DNA from: DATIXJ01 sp963714795 | GTDB lineage: Bacteria; Bacteroidota; Ignavibacteria; UBA10030; SZUA-254 | DNA: 64,000 bases | Direction: 5' to 3' | Assembly (NCBI GenBank): GCA_963714795.1 | Contig: CAVQPS010000009.1 | Coordinates: 62,001-126,000, forward strand | Shown here: piece by piece, positions 16,377-25,824 of the stretch | Layout of the letters: each line of letters begins with the position of its first letter | Position numbering within the stretch: the first letter of the stretch is position 1 | Notes under the pieces: generated by a model | What the model saw: only the letters and a program-made list of their open reading frames with translations | Told to the model about the DNA's origin: nothing | Databases searched by the model: none | Position numbers and translations under genes: made by a program

Positions 16377-18017
16377 TTAATTTTTCTTTTCAGCCGCTAC
16401 CTGTTCCTGCGTCGACTGGGATTGTGCGTGCGGCTGGTGCAAATAGAAATTTTGCACTTTCGGGCGATCCGGTTTCCGCCGGCGATCGGTAATTCCTAAT
16501 CCGCTCCGGTAGAGAAGCGGAACATTAAACTTCCTGCTCGAATCGACATTATTGCCGAGCGGATGCAGTAATCCCGTGTCGTAGACTGCGCGGATCGCAT
16601 CGTCCCCTTTCGGACTGAGCGGTTCAAACAGCATATACAATTCTTCGCGATGGAATGTTGCACTATCACTTCCGCGGAAAACGTCGAAATGTTTCGAAAG
16701 GTGCGGGAATTCGGAATAGAGATATGCGTCGCACCGGTAGAGAGAAATAGAATTAAACGCATCTCTCAGCGCTTTAATGCTGATGAGTTTTGTCGACGTA
16801 TGTTTTCCTTCCAGGCGGTTCATTTCCCGTTGTCTCTCGACCGCGCGGTTGGCAAGATGAATCAGTTCACGGGGGAAACTGTTTTCCATACCGTCGATCA
16901 GTCGTTTCAAAATCCAGTGATGCGTAAGCGTCGGCGGAATGCCGGACGTGGGAGGTGTCATCGTTTCAAAAATAGTATAAAAGACACGTTCAACATAATC
17001 GTCGGCGCCGATGATAACGTTGGAAACGTCCACTTTTTCCTTCAGAACCTCTTCACAATATTCCCGTACATGCGGGTCGACGACAGCGCGTGAGACGAGC
17101 AGTTTCATGAGCAGAGGGCTGCGCCATTTCATTTCAGTCGTATAACTCACCAGATGAGATTTGTTGACGATATGAAGCTGGCGGTAGATATCGTTTCGCA
17201 GGAAAATTTTAAAATGAATATTTTTGAATTGATTGCCGTATTGGACAAGAAGCTGAACCAGACCGGTAATCGACGCGCGCAATTTTTGAATATCGTCGAC
17301 GAACAATAAATCCAGCTTATCGAGCATCAGCCAGGCAAGGCAATTCGTTTCTCGAAGAATAACATCGATCGTATCCAGCAACGCGATGATACTCATGCCG
17401 GTTCGTTGTTTGAAATCTGCCAGCAACCGTTTCTCATTCGTCTCTTCGCTATCGGCGTACGGCAGCCAGTTTTTGGATTGCTTGGGTTTATTGAATTTGA
17501 ACATGCTTTGTTTGAACTTCGAAAGCAGACCGTCATCGGCAAGCAGCCCGACTTCAATCAACAGCCGGTGTAATGTTGCATGAGCTTCTTTGACTTTTTC
17601 GCTTTTTGACTTCTCGATCATCGCCTGCATTTTTTTATCTGCGAGCAGGATCGAGGCCGTTTTTAATCCGAGGTAGAGCAACCAGAAATACCGGAACTCA
17701 TCGACCGATTGCGGATTCAATTCACGCAGTTCCACACCGGGAAGAAATTCTTCGCTTTGAAGTCCGTACGCCGGGATGGTAAAAATTTCATTGAACTGTT
17801 TCGGGAGAAGCGGCTTCACTTTTTGAAGATCGTCACACAACAAACGGCACATGGCGCTTTTCCCCGAACCTTTGTTGCCGACGACCAACGAATGTTGCGG
17901 CATCAATACTTGACGCAGCATCTCCGTTCCGATGAAACAATTTTCAAATCGGTTATCGGTCTCGCCGTCGACGCGGCCGAAATTCAATTGAGTCAAAACC
18001 TGTTGCGGATCAATCAT
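16377..18017 (-). CDS. P-loop ATPase, Sll1717-like
   Basis: A 546-residue cytosolic P-loop NTPase. Walker A is GNKGSGKSA at 47-55, just after the N-terminal FENCFIGTEMLRQVL, a layout I associate with the Sll1717-type P-loop ATPases (KAP/STAND-like). A Walker B-like LAWLMLDKLDLLFVDD lies near 228-243. The C-terminus is a Gln-rich tail. The function of the family is not established; relatives often occur as isolated accessory genes and some are suspected in phage defence. It is divergent from the small membrane protein gene at 18254, which could be its partner. Confidence 0.65.
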   Translation of the reverse strand: MIDPQQVLTQLNFGRVDGETDNRFENCFIGTEMLRQVLMPQHSLVVGNKGSGKSAMCRLLCDDLQKVKPLLPKQFNEIFTIPAYGLQSEEFLPGVELRELNPQSVDEFRYFWLLYLGLKTASILLADKKMQAMIEKSKSEKVKEAHATLHRLLIEVGLLADDGLLSKFKQSMFKFNKPKQSKNWLPYADSEETNEKRLLADFKQRTGMSIIALLDTIDVILRETNCLAWLMLDKLDLLFVDDIQKLRASITGLVQLLVQYGNQFKNIHFKIFLRNDIYRQLHIVNKSHLVSYTTEMKWRSPLLMKLLVSRAVVDPHVREYCEEVLKEKVDVSNVIIGADDYVERVFYTIFETMTPPTSGIPPTLTHHWILKRLIDGMENSFPRELIHLANRAVERQREMNRLEGKHTSTKLISIKALRDAFNSISLYRCDAYLYSEFPHLSKHFDVFRGSDSATFHREELYMLFEPLSPKGDDAIRAVYDTGLLHPLGNNVDSSRKFNVPLLYRSGLGITDRRRKPDRPKVQNFYLHQPHAQSQSTQEQVAAEKKN

Positions 18018-18253
18018 ACCTAACCCCTACAATGACAATCTCCAGTTATTTGGTGCTCTCCCCGGCAATGTTTCAATTGGAAAACCTATTCAATTTATAT
18101 CAAATCGGCAATAGAGATTGTGGTTACGCTCACATAGGCGCAACCGTTTCTCGGAATTAATCGTTACTTTGATAATCGGTTCAAGGATTTCTTGAAAGAA
18201 TCGTATAAAATCGTTACTTTGGTTCAGAATCACACTCAATATTTTTTGATGTT
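18018..18253. other. divergent intergenic region with a 13-base direct repeat
   Basis: The 236-base gap between divergent genes contains AATCGTTACTTTG twice, at 18159-18171 and 18209-18221, 50 bases apart (about five helical turns). Such spacing could suit a regulator, but no clear promoter hexamers were found and the repeat may be chance. Confidence 0.4.
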
Positions 18254-18997
18254 TTGATGCTCACTCCCAAAAGCCAGTTTGCTTATTTCGAAAATTTAGA
18301 AGAAACCATCAAAATTGGATTTGCCCTGTATCTTTTATTTTTCGTGGGCGGCTGCATATCGATACTGTTGGGGGGCGAAATACTAAACGATTTTCTGCAC
18401 CACGGAAGATTCGTCGAGATCGGCGGCGGAGTAATTGCTTGCGGTGCCGCATTTTGGGGAATCTACTGGAGTACGAGCCGGATACAGTGGTTGGGTGAAA
18501 TACATATTTGGCTGGACAAAATATTATTCGGCTTCCTGAAAAAATCCAACACGATTATTTTTGACGGATTGATCGTTGCCCTCCCTCAGGAAGAACGGGA
18601 AACAGCGGTCAATATCGGAACGGGCGAACAGGGACTGCTGGCACAATCTATCTTCTCGCAGCTCGCCAAGGATAACCAGCTTTTTGCAACGCTTCTCCAG
18701 AGCGGAATTTTCCGGTACTGGATCTGGTACTGGATCATGATTTACGGAACATTTCTCTCTTCCATCTTAACAGCCGGTTCGTTTTTCAACATCCTGCTCG
18801 GTTCCGATCCCGGCGGAAAAACACTTTTTTCCATCTTCTGGATTCTCGCACTCCTTCATCTCGCCGTCACATTGTTATTGGGATTTTTCCTGTTGCGGAT
18901 GACAAAACAAACCGTTAATTCGATGGTTCTTTCCCATCAAAATGAAATTGCATCGATCCTGCGGGCAAACATTAAACGCTTCCAGATGACTTTGTGA
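18254..18997 (+). CDS. four-helix membrane protein of unknown function
   Basis: A 247-residue protein with two hydrophobic helices near residues 21-40 and 55-72, a soluble middle part (about 80-150, containing EERETAVNIGTGEQGLLAQS) and two more helices near 163-185 and 195-215. No family recognised. The arrangement of two membrane hairpins around a cytosolic segment is seen in several effector or sensor proteins. It is divergent from the Sll1717-like ATPase and about 135 bases before the response regulator; no ribosome binding site or family evidence ties it to either. Confidence 0.6.
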   Translation: MMLTPKSQFAYFENLEETIKIGFALYLLFFVGGCISILLGGEILNDFLHHGRFVEIGGGVIACGAAFWGIYWSTSRIQWLGEIHIWLDKILFGFLKKSNTIIFDGLIVALPQEERETAVNIGTGEQGLLAQSIFSQLAKDNQLFATLLQSGIFRYWIWYWIMIYGTFLSSILTAGSFFNILLGSDPGGKTLFSIFWILALLHLAVTLLLGFFLLRMTKQTVNSMVLSHQNEIASILRANIKRFQMTL

Positions 18998-19132
18998 AGA
19001 GCATCACGTCGTTTCTGTTGTTTCCCGTGACTTCCTTCCCGTCACACATCACACTTCCTTTGCTTTTAGAAGACATTTTCTTTACCTTGGCAGTGACAAA
19101 CCCATGACTGTTTCTTGGAGATAAAAAAAATA

Positions 19133-19504
19133 ATGGATAAAGCGAAAGCTCGCATTCTCATCGTGGACGACGAAGCTGATTTGAGAACGCTCCTCCGCCA
19201 TATTCTCACCGCTCAGGGATATCAGATCACCGATGCGGAAGACGGAGAAGAAGCGATTGAGCTCATCAAGCGACAAAAGTTCGATATCGCCCTGCTTGAC
19301 ATTCAGATGCCGAACATCAACGGCATCCAGGTGCTCAAATATATCAAAGAACATTCTCCGCAGACCAAAGCCGTCATGCTCACCGGTTACGCCGATTTAA
19401 AACACGCCATGGAAGCAAAAGAATTCGGTGCGCGGGACTTTATCGGTAAACCGTATAAGCTGGAAGATGTCCTGTCGACAATCGAACACATTCTCGCTGA
19501 GTAA
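19133..19504 (+). CDS. single-domain response regulator (CheY-like)
   Basis: A 123-residue receiver domain with no output domain. The acidic pocket is D12/D13 (ILIVDDEAD), the phospho-acceptor D56 (LLDIQMP), the switch Thr T84 (VMLTGYA) and the conserved Lys K106 (FIGKPY). The ATG at 19133 is preferred over a TTG at 19115, which would place the GGAG box inside the coding sequence. The next gene, a GspE-like ATPase, starts seven bases after its stop, so the receiver probably regulates that ATPase directly. No cognate histidine kinase is in the window. Confidence 0.9.
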   Translation: MDKAKARILIVDDEADLRTLLRHILTAQGYQITDAEDGEEAIELIKRQKFDIALLDIQMPNINGIQVLKYIKEHSPQTKAVMLTGYADLKHAMEAKEFGARDFIGKPYKLEDVLSTIEHILAE

Positions 19505-19511
19505 TTGATCG

Positions 19512-20768
19512 ATGCTTGACGAATTTAAAAATATCGCGGGCAAGGTTCAGCTGGAGCAATTTGACGTCGGCAATTTTTCCAAAGAGAAAATACGCGAATT
19601 GTTCCGCACAGGAAAAGTTCCCACCGCCGAGGTTCTCGTCGACGAATTGATCCTGCGCGCCATTAAAGAAGGCGCAACCGATCTTCACCTTGAACCCCAT
19701 GAAAACGAATTACGAATCCGCCTCGGCTTCGAAGGATTCATGAAGAAATTAGTGTATCTTCCGAAAGAAATTTCAGAAAACCTTGCCAATGTATTGAAAA
19801 CCAAGGCAACATTGAATGCGTTTGAAAAGAAAAAGCCGCAGGAAGGACAATTTTCCTATTCTATCGGCACTTTTCAATTTGATGTTCGCATCAGCCTGAT
19901 ACCGGTACTCTGGGGTGAACGCATTGCTTTACGCATTTTTCAAAAAAACGCGCGCTCATTCCGCATCGAAGAAATAGGATTTTCCAAAGAAAATCTTGAC
20001 AAAACACGGGCATTGATACGCAAGCCTTCGGGACTCCTGCTCATCAGCGGCCCTGCCAGCAGCGGAAAAACGACAACGATGTACGCTACGGTGAATGATG
20101 TCGCAACTCCGGAAAAGAATATCATCACGGTAGAAAATCCGATCGAATCAAAACTCGATTTTGCTTCACAAATTTTCGCCTCGACCGATAAAACATTTAC
20201 GTTTACCGATGCGCTCAGGGCAATTCTGAAACAGAATCCCAACATCATCATGTTAGGCGAAGTTCGTGATTCGGAAAGCGGCACGATTGCCGTGGAAGCC
20301 GCGCTGACCGGCAACCTTGTCGTCAGCACGATGCTTGCAAACGACGCTCTCAGTACAATCTTCCGCCTTCTGAACCTCGGCGTATTGCCGTACTGGCTTG
20401 CGTCTTCATTGAACGGGATTGTCTACCAGCAGTTGGTGAGAAAAATCTGCGAATCGTGTAAGGAAGAATTTCAGCCGACCGCAGAAGAGTTATCCGTTTT
20501 GGGAGAAAATGTACCGCAACAAATTAAGTTTTACCGCGGCAAAGGATGCGAACAGTGTGAGAATACCGGTTATAAAGGAAGAACAGGCATCCACGAGATT
20601 TTTGTCATTGATGATCAGGCGAGAGAGTTAATTTACCAGCAGGCATCTATCGTGAAACTGAAAGCCGCGGCGATCACATCCGGATTCGAAACTATTACGC
20701 AGGATGCAATCAAAAAACTTGCCGCGGGAATTACCACCATCCAGGAATGTTCCCGCGCCGTCCGGTAG
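19512..20768 (+). CDS. GspE/PilB-like secretion ATPase (orphan, degenerate motifs)
   Basis: A 418-residue ATPase of the type II secretion/type IV pilus family, shorter than usual because the N-terminal GspE domains are reduced to about 45 residues. ATDLHLEP (55-62) starts the N2 domain, Walker A is GPASSGKTTT (180-189), Walker B is IIMLGEVRD (245-253) and a zinc-binding pair CESC/CEQC lies near 314-350. Two usual residues differ: Walker A has PASSG instead of PTGSG, and the His box reads STMLANDA, with Leu where the conserved His is expected. No pilin, platform or secretin gene is nearby; the coupled gene is a response regulator. It may be a regulatory or specialised motor. Confidence 0.85.
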   Translation: MLDEFKNIAGKVQLEQFDVGNFSKEKIRELFRTGKVPTAEVLVDELILRAIKEGATDLHLEPHENELRIRLGFEGFMKKLVYLPKEISENLANVLKTKATLNAFEKKKPQEGQFSYSIGTFQFDVRISLIPVLWGERIALRIFQKNARSFRIEEIGFSKENLDKTRALIRKPSGLLLISGPASSGKTTTMYATVNDVATPEKNIITVENPIESKLDFASQIFASTDKTFTFTDALRAILKQNPNIIMLGEVRDSESGTIAVEAALTGNLVVSTMLANDALSTIFRLLNLGVLPYWLASSLNGIVYQQLVRKICESCKEEFQPTAEELSVLGENVPQQIKFYRGKGCEQCENTGYKGRTGIHEIFVIDDQARELIYQQASIVKLKAAAITSGFETITQDAIKKLAAGITTIQECSRAVR

Positions 20769-20774
20769 ACGGAA

Positions 20775-20803
20775 TTGCAACAATTTAGTAATCTTCGTAT
20801 CTT
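20775..20803 (+). promoter_or_regulatory. predicted promoter of tRNA-Arg
   Basis: TTGCAA (20775-20780) and TATCTT (20798-20803) with a 17-base spacer, about 45 bases before the mature tRNA. Confidence 0.5.
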
Positions 20804-20853
20804 ACAGCCGTTCACTTCTGTTATCGTTTTCACTTCATAATCATATTTTCATT

Positions 20854-20927
20854 GCGCCCATAGCTCAATTGGATAGAGCATTTGGCTTCGAACCAAAGGG
20901 TTGGGGGTTCAAGTCCCTCTGGGCGCA
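20854..20927 (+). tRNA. tRNA-Arg (anticodon UCG)
   Basis: A complete cloverleaf: acceptor stem GCGCCCA/TGGGCGC, D-arm GCTC/GAGC, anticodon stem TTTGG/CCAAA with loop CTTCGAA (anticodon TCG), T-arm GGGGG/CCCTC with loop TTCAAGT, and discriminator A at 20927. CCA is not encoded. It reads CGN arginine codons, chiefly CGA. Two AT-rich genes follow directly. Confidence 0.97.
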
Positions 20928-20955
20928 CAAATTTCTAATTTATCTTTCGTAGACC

Positions 20956-21411
20956 TTGATCGCATCATTACTCATATACCTTTTGGCACTGGCTGGTGCT
21001 AGTTTTGCATCTTATCTTTTTGGCATATTATACGGACTTGTTTTGCATCCAATTCCATTTCAACGATTGCCGGACACAATAAGAAAGCATTTTACCAAAA
21101 TCTATCTTCATCTTTTATGGTTGCTTGGTGGATTCATTAAAATGATAATTGCTTTCTTCATCCTGAAATCATTTAGCCTCAATATCACCTGGATATTTAT
21201 CTTCATTCTAATTCTACCGCATGTATTCTTGTTCAACTCTAAAACATTGAATAAGCCCGAGAATCTTGGTTACTTCAATCTTTTACAAGCGAACCCAACT
21301 TATGTCGCAGAGAATTTTCAACACATTGCAATCACAAATAGAATGGAAGCCGTCAGCAGAATTGTCGGGACATTGATTGGTATTTTTATTATCCGAATCT
21401 ATTGGCCGTAG
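20956..21411 (+). CDS. hypothetical membrane protein downstream of the tRNA
   Basis: A 151-residue protein with about four hydrophobic segments (near residues 2-30, 47-70, 75-92 and 133-150) and a short polar stretch between the third and fourth. No family recognised. The only available upstream start is TTG at 20956 with no clear ribosome binding site, so the true start may be internal. The sequence is visibly richer in A and T than its neighbours, as is the following gene, suggesting a recent acquisition at the tRNA locus. Confidence 0.5.
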   Translation: MIASLLIYLLALAGASFASYLFGILYGLVLHPIPFQRLPDTIRKHFTKIYLHLLWLLGGFIKMIIAFFILKSFSLNITWIFIFILILPHVFLFNSKTLNKPENLGYFNLLQANPTYVAENFQHIAITNRMEAVSRIVGTLIGIFIIRIYWP

Positions 21412-21473
21412 GAAGGCATGGGATTTTCTTTTAAGATTGCACAACTAAAATTCAATTTACTAAAGGGAATTCA

Positions 21474-21932
21474 ATGCATTTTCATCACATCACTCATCTT
21501 CTGTCAGCACTTTTAACCCCGGCTCTTGCACTTCTGACAATATATATCGCATGTCAACAATATCGTCTAAATAAACAATCGGTAAAATTCCAAAAATTTG
21601 ATCAGAGAGCAAAGGTCTATGATGCTATAAAATCTTTCATAAGGAAAATGCTACAAACGGGAGTGGTTGAGAGTAGTGATTTTGACGAATTCCGTTCTGA
21701 AACTAAATTAAGTGACTTTTTATTTGGGAAAGATGGTGAAATACCAAAATTGATTCAGGATGTTTATGAAAGGGCGACGGAATTTGATGGTATCAACCAA
21801 AGACTTAAGTCAACACTTTCGAAAGAACAGGAAACAGAATGCCGTGACCAGAGAGAGCATTTGAAAAAAGATCTTTCACAATTGATTGAGCGGAACAAAA
21901 CGATATTTAGTAAATATTTGGTCATCACATAA
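21474..21932 (+). CDS. hypothetical membrane-anchored protein
   Basis: A 152-residue protein with one N-terminal helix (about residues 9-27) followed by a soluble, charged, helical domain starting YRLNKQSVKFQKFDQRAKVY. This layout, a membrane anchor plus a helix that begins with R-N-x-Q and F-D-x-R-x-x-V-Y, is common among small uncharacterised bacterial proteins. An AAAGGGA box lies about five bases before the ATG. Function unknown. It shares the AT-rich composition of the previous gene. Confidence 0.65.
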   Translation: MHFHHITHLLSALLTPALALLTIYIACQQYRLNKQSVKFQKFDQRAKVYDAIKSFIRKMLQTGVVESSDFDEFRSETKLSDFLFGKDGEIPKLIQDVYERATEFDGINQRLKSTLSKEQETECRDQREHLKKDLSQLIERNKTIFSKYLVIT

Positions 21933-21969
21933 TAAGATATGGCATTATATTGTGTGACAACTTTTCCCC

Positions 21970-24108
21970 CTACTTCACCAACGCCATTTTCCGTACCTGC
22001 GTAAATGATTTTGATGCATCGGTTGCACTGGTAACTTCGAGTTTATAAAAATATACGCCGCTTGCAAAACTGTTTGCATTCCATTCGACCGATTTATATC
22101 CTGCATCTTCAATATCATCCCGCAAGACGCTCACAACCTGACCCGCAATGTTATACACTTTTAACGAAACCCGGCTATCAAGCGGAAGCTGGTAATCGAT
22201 TCTTGCCGTAGGATTGAACGGATTCGGATAACTTTGCCCGAGAGCAAAGGAAGAAGGAACCGGAGGTTTGCCGATGATTTCTGAGCCCGGTGGCGATGGC
22301 GGTCGTTCAGACGTGGCCATAATGGTAATCGGTTGCTCCGCACCGCCGCCGCTTCCATCCATGATCAAGTTCCCTGCCTGATGAACCTTGACCCAATACG
22401 CACGACCCGGAAAAATTGTATCGGTCGTATAGTACGAACCGGCATATCCGAAAAATTGCGATGTAATTATTCCTCCGGGAATGGAAGTGATCGACGATAT
22501 CGCGATTGGCTTCGCAACCGAACCGATAATATTCCATCCGGTGCGCACCGTATCGGTGCAGCGAAATTTCGGCGATCCGGCTGTATACATCGTGTCGGCG
22601 TTCGGAAATTTCAACCAGTAACCGGCACCGGTGTCCAAAATACTTTGCACACTATACGAGTTCGAATAAGAGAATGCATTGGAACTTGCCGTCGGAAAAA
22701 GCGCCACGGTGTGAAAATCCGGTGCGATAACCGGAACAGAAATCATATTCCACCCCGGTATGATCGCGTCGGGATACAGATGATAATTTCCGAAATTATA
22801 TCCGGTGGAATCTCCGCCCGGTGATAACGCCACGCTGTATGAAAGAAATGAGGGTAATGTTTGCAGCCATCCTTTCGGCAGGGCTTCACTGATGGAATAG
22901 TTATCCTGAAGAAGACTCATAAATGAATAATTGCCATTCACATCGGTATAGGTCGATTCGGCTATTGCGCCGACGGCATATATTTTCCTTCCGGCAACAC
23001 CCTGTTCCGAACTGTCGGCAATCCCGTTGGCATTATTATCCAAGAAAACTTTACCGCTGATGAATCCGCTCGAACTATCAATAAGCCGATACACACCTCC
23101 GGGAGGACCCCAAACGCCATTTGCGCCTGCAACCCAGACATCATTTGGCGCAAGCGGATGTACCCGAAGATTCCATGCAGCAAAATCCGACGGTAATCCG
23201 GCGGTATAATTTTGAAATGTTGCACCGCCGTCGGTCGTCCGCTCGATTCCTGCCATGCCTGTCGTAAAACTGAACCGACCGACATATAACGTTTCCGGAT
23301 GCTGTACATCGATTGCCATCGACCAGATGGCAACCTTTTGCAGCGGCGTTTTAAACCATGTCTCTCCGCCATCCGTCGTTTTCCAGAGATTGTTTATAGT
23401 ATCCGGAGTGCCATACGTCGCGGCATATCCTATCAACGGTTGCTGAGGGTTGATTGCAAATTTCGGGACTTCGAGCGCACCACCGTTATTGACCATTCTC
23501 CATGTTACTCCGGCATCGGTGCTTTTTGAAATGGTGCTTGAACCGGTACCGGCATAAAGAATATTTGAACTATCGGGCCGTACAATAAGACCGCAAAGTT
23601 CCGGACCGGAGATTCCCTGCAATGTCCACGTTTCACCGCGGTCGGTGCTGCGATACACGGAGCCGTCGGAAAATTTTCCGGCATACATCGTATCGGGATG
23701 TGAAGGATCGAAGTCGAAACTTTCTCCATCAATTCCATAACTCGGAATAACGGCATGCCAGTGCGCACCTTCATCGGTGGTTTTCCACAATCCGTCATTG
23801 AAAAATCCGGCGATGAAAATTGTCAGGGTATCATTGGGATGAACAAGAATTTGCCGGATGCCATAATTGATATACGGCGTCGTGGGAAGATCCGTCCAGT
23901 GTTTTCCTTTATCTCTCGAAACCGAAAGGACGTCGGATGTTCGTTCACAGTAAATCGTATTAGGATTCAGCGGGTTGAGACCGACATTATATCCGACGGC
24001 AGGTCCCCGCTCCTGCCAGTAGTTCATCTGAGCCGGGGATGAACACGCGGCGACAACATAAATCGTAAGCAATACAACGAAAGAACGAATTGTCAGGCTA
24101 TGATACAT
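21970..24108 (-). CDS. secreted Asp-box beta-propeller protein with SdrD-B domain and T9SS sorting domain
   Basis: A 712-residue exported protein. The N-terminus has a signal peptide with a lipobox-like VVAACSS. Six Asp-box (BNR/sortilin-type) units follow, for example LWKTTDEGAHW, VYRSTDRGETW and LWKTTDGGETW, forming a propeller to about residue 345. An SdrD-B-like beta domain (GKVFLDNNANGIADSSEQG) spans about 350-440, and a module with PGWNMISVPV and TGWNIIGSV about 445-600. The last 90 residues are a type IX secretion sorting domain (QSYPNPFNPTARIDYQLP). The ATG at 24108 has GAGG five bases upstream. Likely surface-attached or released; ligand unknown. Confidence 0.87.
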   Translation of the reverse strand: MYHSLTIRSFVVLLTIYVVAACSSPAQMNYWQERGPAVGYNVGLNPLNPNTIYCERTSDVLSVSRDKGKHWTDLPTTPYINYGIRQILVHPNDTLTIFIAGFFNDGLWKTTDEGAHWHAVIPSYGIDGESFDFDPSHPDTMYAGKFSDGSVYRSTDRGETWTLQGISGPELCGLIVRPDSSNILYAGTGSSTISKSTDAGVTWRMVNNGGALEVPKFAINPQQPLIGYAATYGTPDTINNLWKTTDGGETWFKTPLQKVAIWSMAIDVQHPETLYVGRFSFTTGMAGIERTTDGGATFQNYTAGLPSDFAAWNLRVHPLAPNDVWVAGANGVWGPPGGVYRLIDSSSGFISGKVFLDNNANGIADSSEQGVAGRKIYAVGAIAESTYTDVNGNYSFMSLLQDNYSISEALPKGWLQTLPSFLSYSVALSPGGDSTGYNFGNYHLYPDAIIPGWNMISVPVIAPDFHTVALFPTASSNAFSYSNSYSVQSILDTGAGYWLKFPNADTMYTAGSPKFRCTDTVRTGWNIIGSVAKPIAISSITSIPGGIITSQFFGYAGSYYTTDTIFPGRAYWVKVHQAGNLIMDGSGGGAEQPITIMATSERPPSPPGSEIIGKPPVPSSFALGQSYPNPFNPTARIDYQLPLDSRVSLKVYNIAGQVVSVLRDDIEDAGYKSVEWNANSFASGVYFYKLEVTSATDASKSFTQVRKMALVK

Positions 24109-24178
24109 AACGACCTCATGATAGAAGAACAATATTACCGGTGAACAAATGATAGAAAATAATTACACCGTACCATTC

Positions 24179-24207
24179 ATGATAAGATTATTATAGCGAA
24201 CTGTCAA
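24179..24207 (-). promoter_or_regulatory. predicted promoter of the propeller protein gene
   Basis: On the minus strand TTGACA (24207-24202) and TATCAT (24184-24179) with a 17-base spacer, about 75 bases before the start. Confidence 0.55.
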
Positions 24208-24250
24208 GGGGGTAATGCCTCAGTTTCCCTATATCCATTGTCCCGAAATC

Positions 24251-24349
24251 TCTCGTCTTGCTGTCCCGCTCAAAGAGCGGGATTATTCAGCATCTATTCT
24301 GAGCTTCCTTAGTTCAGATTCCGAATAGAAGCGTTTCGGAAAGACGGGG
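24251..24349. repeat. dispersed intergenic repeat, family A, copy 1
   Basis: A roughly 100-base element with CGTCTTGCTG at one end and TTTCGGAAAGACGGG at the other. It matches, in opposite orientation, the element at 43943-44029 over most of its length, sharing TTCAGCATCTATTC, GATTCCGAA and TTTCGGAAAGACGGG. This copy carries an inserted hairpin CCCGCT/AGCGGG at 24265-24281. It fills most of the gap between the propeller gene and argH. Confidence 0.75.
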
Positions 24350-24418
24350 ATTTGTAAATTGAGGCACTACCGTCAAGGGGAATTACAGGAATGGTCTTTC
24401 AATAAAAAACGTTTTACA

Positions 24419-25820
24419 TCACGAAAATTTCAATTTCTTTTTCCACTGCCGAATCGACTTCCGTACTTCAACCGGAGAGGTCGATCCTTCCGACCGCTTT
24501 CGTGCAATCGACGCTCGAAGATCGATGACTGCATAGATATCGTCCATAAACAGGCGGGAATATTTTTTATATTCGGGAAGAGATACATCCTTTAACGATT
24601 TTTTTGTATCCACACAATGTTGAACAATATTGCCGACGACACCGTGCGCCGAACGAAACGGCATTCCTTTTCGAACGAGATAATCCGCTACTTCCGTCGC
24701 CAGCAATAAATCCGATTGCCAATCGTCTTCGAACCGTTTGGAATGAAACGTTGTCGATTGCAGCATCAGAGCAGAAATTTCCAGGCAATCCGTAACGGTT
24801 CGAACCGTGTCGATAACCGGCTCTTTATCCTCCTGAAGATCACGGTTGTACGCCAGCGGCAAACCTTTCATGACAGTCAGCAATGCAACAAGCGATCCGT
24901 ACACCCTGCCGGTCTTGCCGCGGACAAGTTCTGCCATATCGGGATTCTTTTTCTGCGGCATGATACTGCTGCCGGTCGTGAACGCATCGCCGATTTCTGC
25001 AAATCGCCATTCCTGCGAACTCCACAAGACCATTTCCTCTGCAAACCGGCTGAGATGCATCATGGTGATCGCGCTTGCGGAAAGAAATTCGATTAGCACG
25101 TCACGGTCGGCGACGGCATCGATACTGTTTTCAATCACCGAATTGAATTTCAACTGCTGAGCGGTTGCCCGGCGATCAATCGGAAACGATGTACCCGCCA
25201 GCGCTCCGGCACCGAGCGGCGAGCGGTTCACACGGTCGAGACAATCCGCGTAGCGCTCATCATCACGATCGATCATCGAAATATATGCGAGAAAATAATG
25301 AGCAAGAAGAACCGGTTGCGCCTGTTGAAGATGTGTATATCCCGGCATGACGACATCCGAATACTGTTCGGCTTTTCTGAGGAATGATTTCTGAAGGATG
25401 CCGGATCTGTTTCTGAATGTTTTCGATTGCACGACGAAGATACAATCGTTCATCCACTGCAATTTGATCGTTACGGCTTCGCGCCGTGTGCAATTTTCCG
25501 CCGACAGGACCGACGAGATCGATCAACCGCTGTTCAATTGCCATATGAACATCTTCAGCAACGAACCGGCCGCCTTGATTCTTCATCGTATCGAACGAAA
25601 ACTTTCCGCTTTCGATTTCCTTGCAGACGGCAAGCAATCCGCGTTGAATTTTTTGCGCTTCGTGCTTTGTGAGAATTTTTTGACCGGCGAGCATTGCAAC
25701 GTGAGCAAGACTGCCTTCGATATCTTCCCGGTACAACTGTTTATCGACCGGCAAGGAGGTCGAAAAAGCGAGCGCTTTCGGATGAAGCCGTGAACGAAAT
25801 CGTCCTTTCCACTGCTTCAT
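24419..25820 (-). CDS. argH: argininosuccinate lyase (frameshifted near 25400)
   Basis: Last enzyme of arginine synthesis: argininosuccinate to arginine and fumarate. The N-terminal part (from MKQWKGRFRS) runs in one frame to IENIQKQIRH; the rest, from ILQKSFLRKAEQYSD, is one base out of frame. The family signature GSSIMPQKKNPD and the catalytic region MPGYTHLQQAQP are intact in the second part. Removing one base near 25397-25402 gives an enzyme of about 466 residues, the normal length. It begins four bases after the argG stop and is the last gene of the argCJBFRGH operon. Confidence 0.92.
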
Positions 25821-25824
25821 TCGT

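Noticed and set aside
20704..20952. An 82-codon frame across the tRNA
   Set aside because: It reads through the tRNA-Arg gene and shows the typical peptide of a translated tRNA.
20928..21960. Integrative element at tRNA-Arg
   Set aside because: Only base composition supports it; no integrase gene or repeated tRNA 3' end was found, so it is given as a weak finding and not as a feature.
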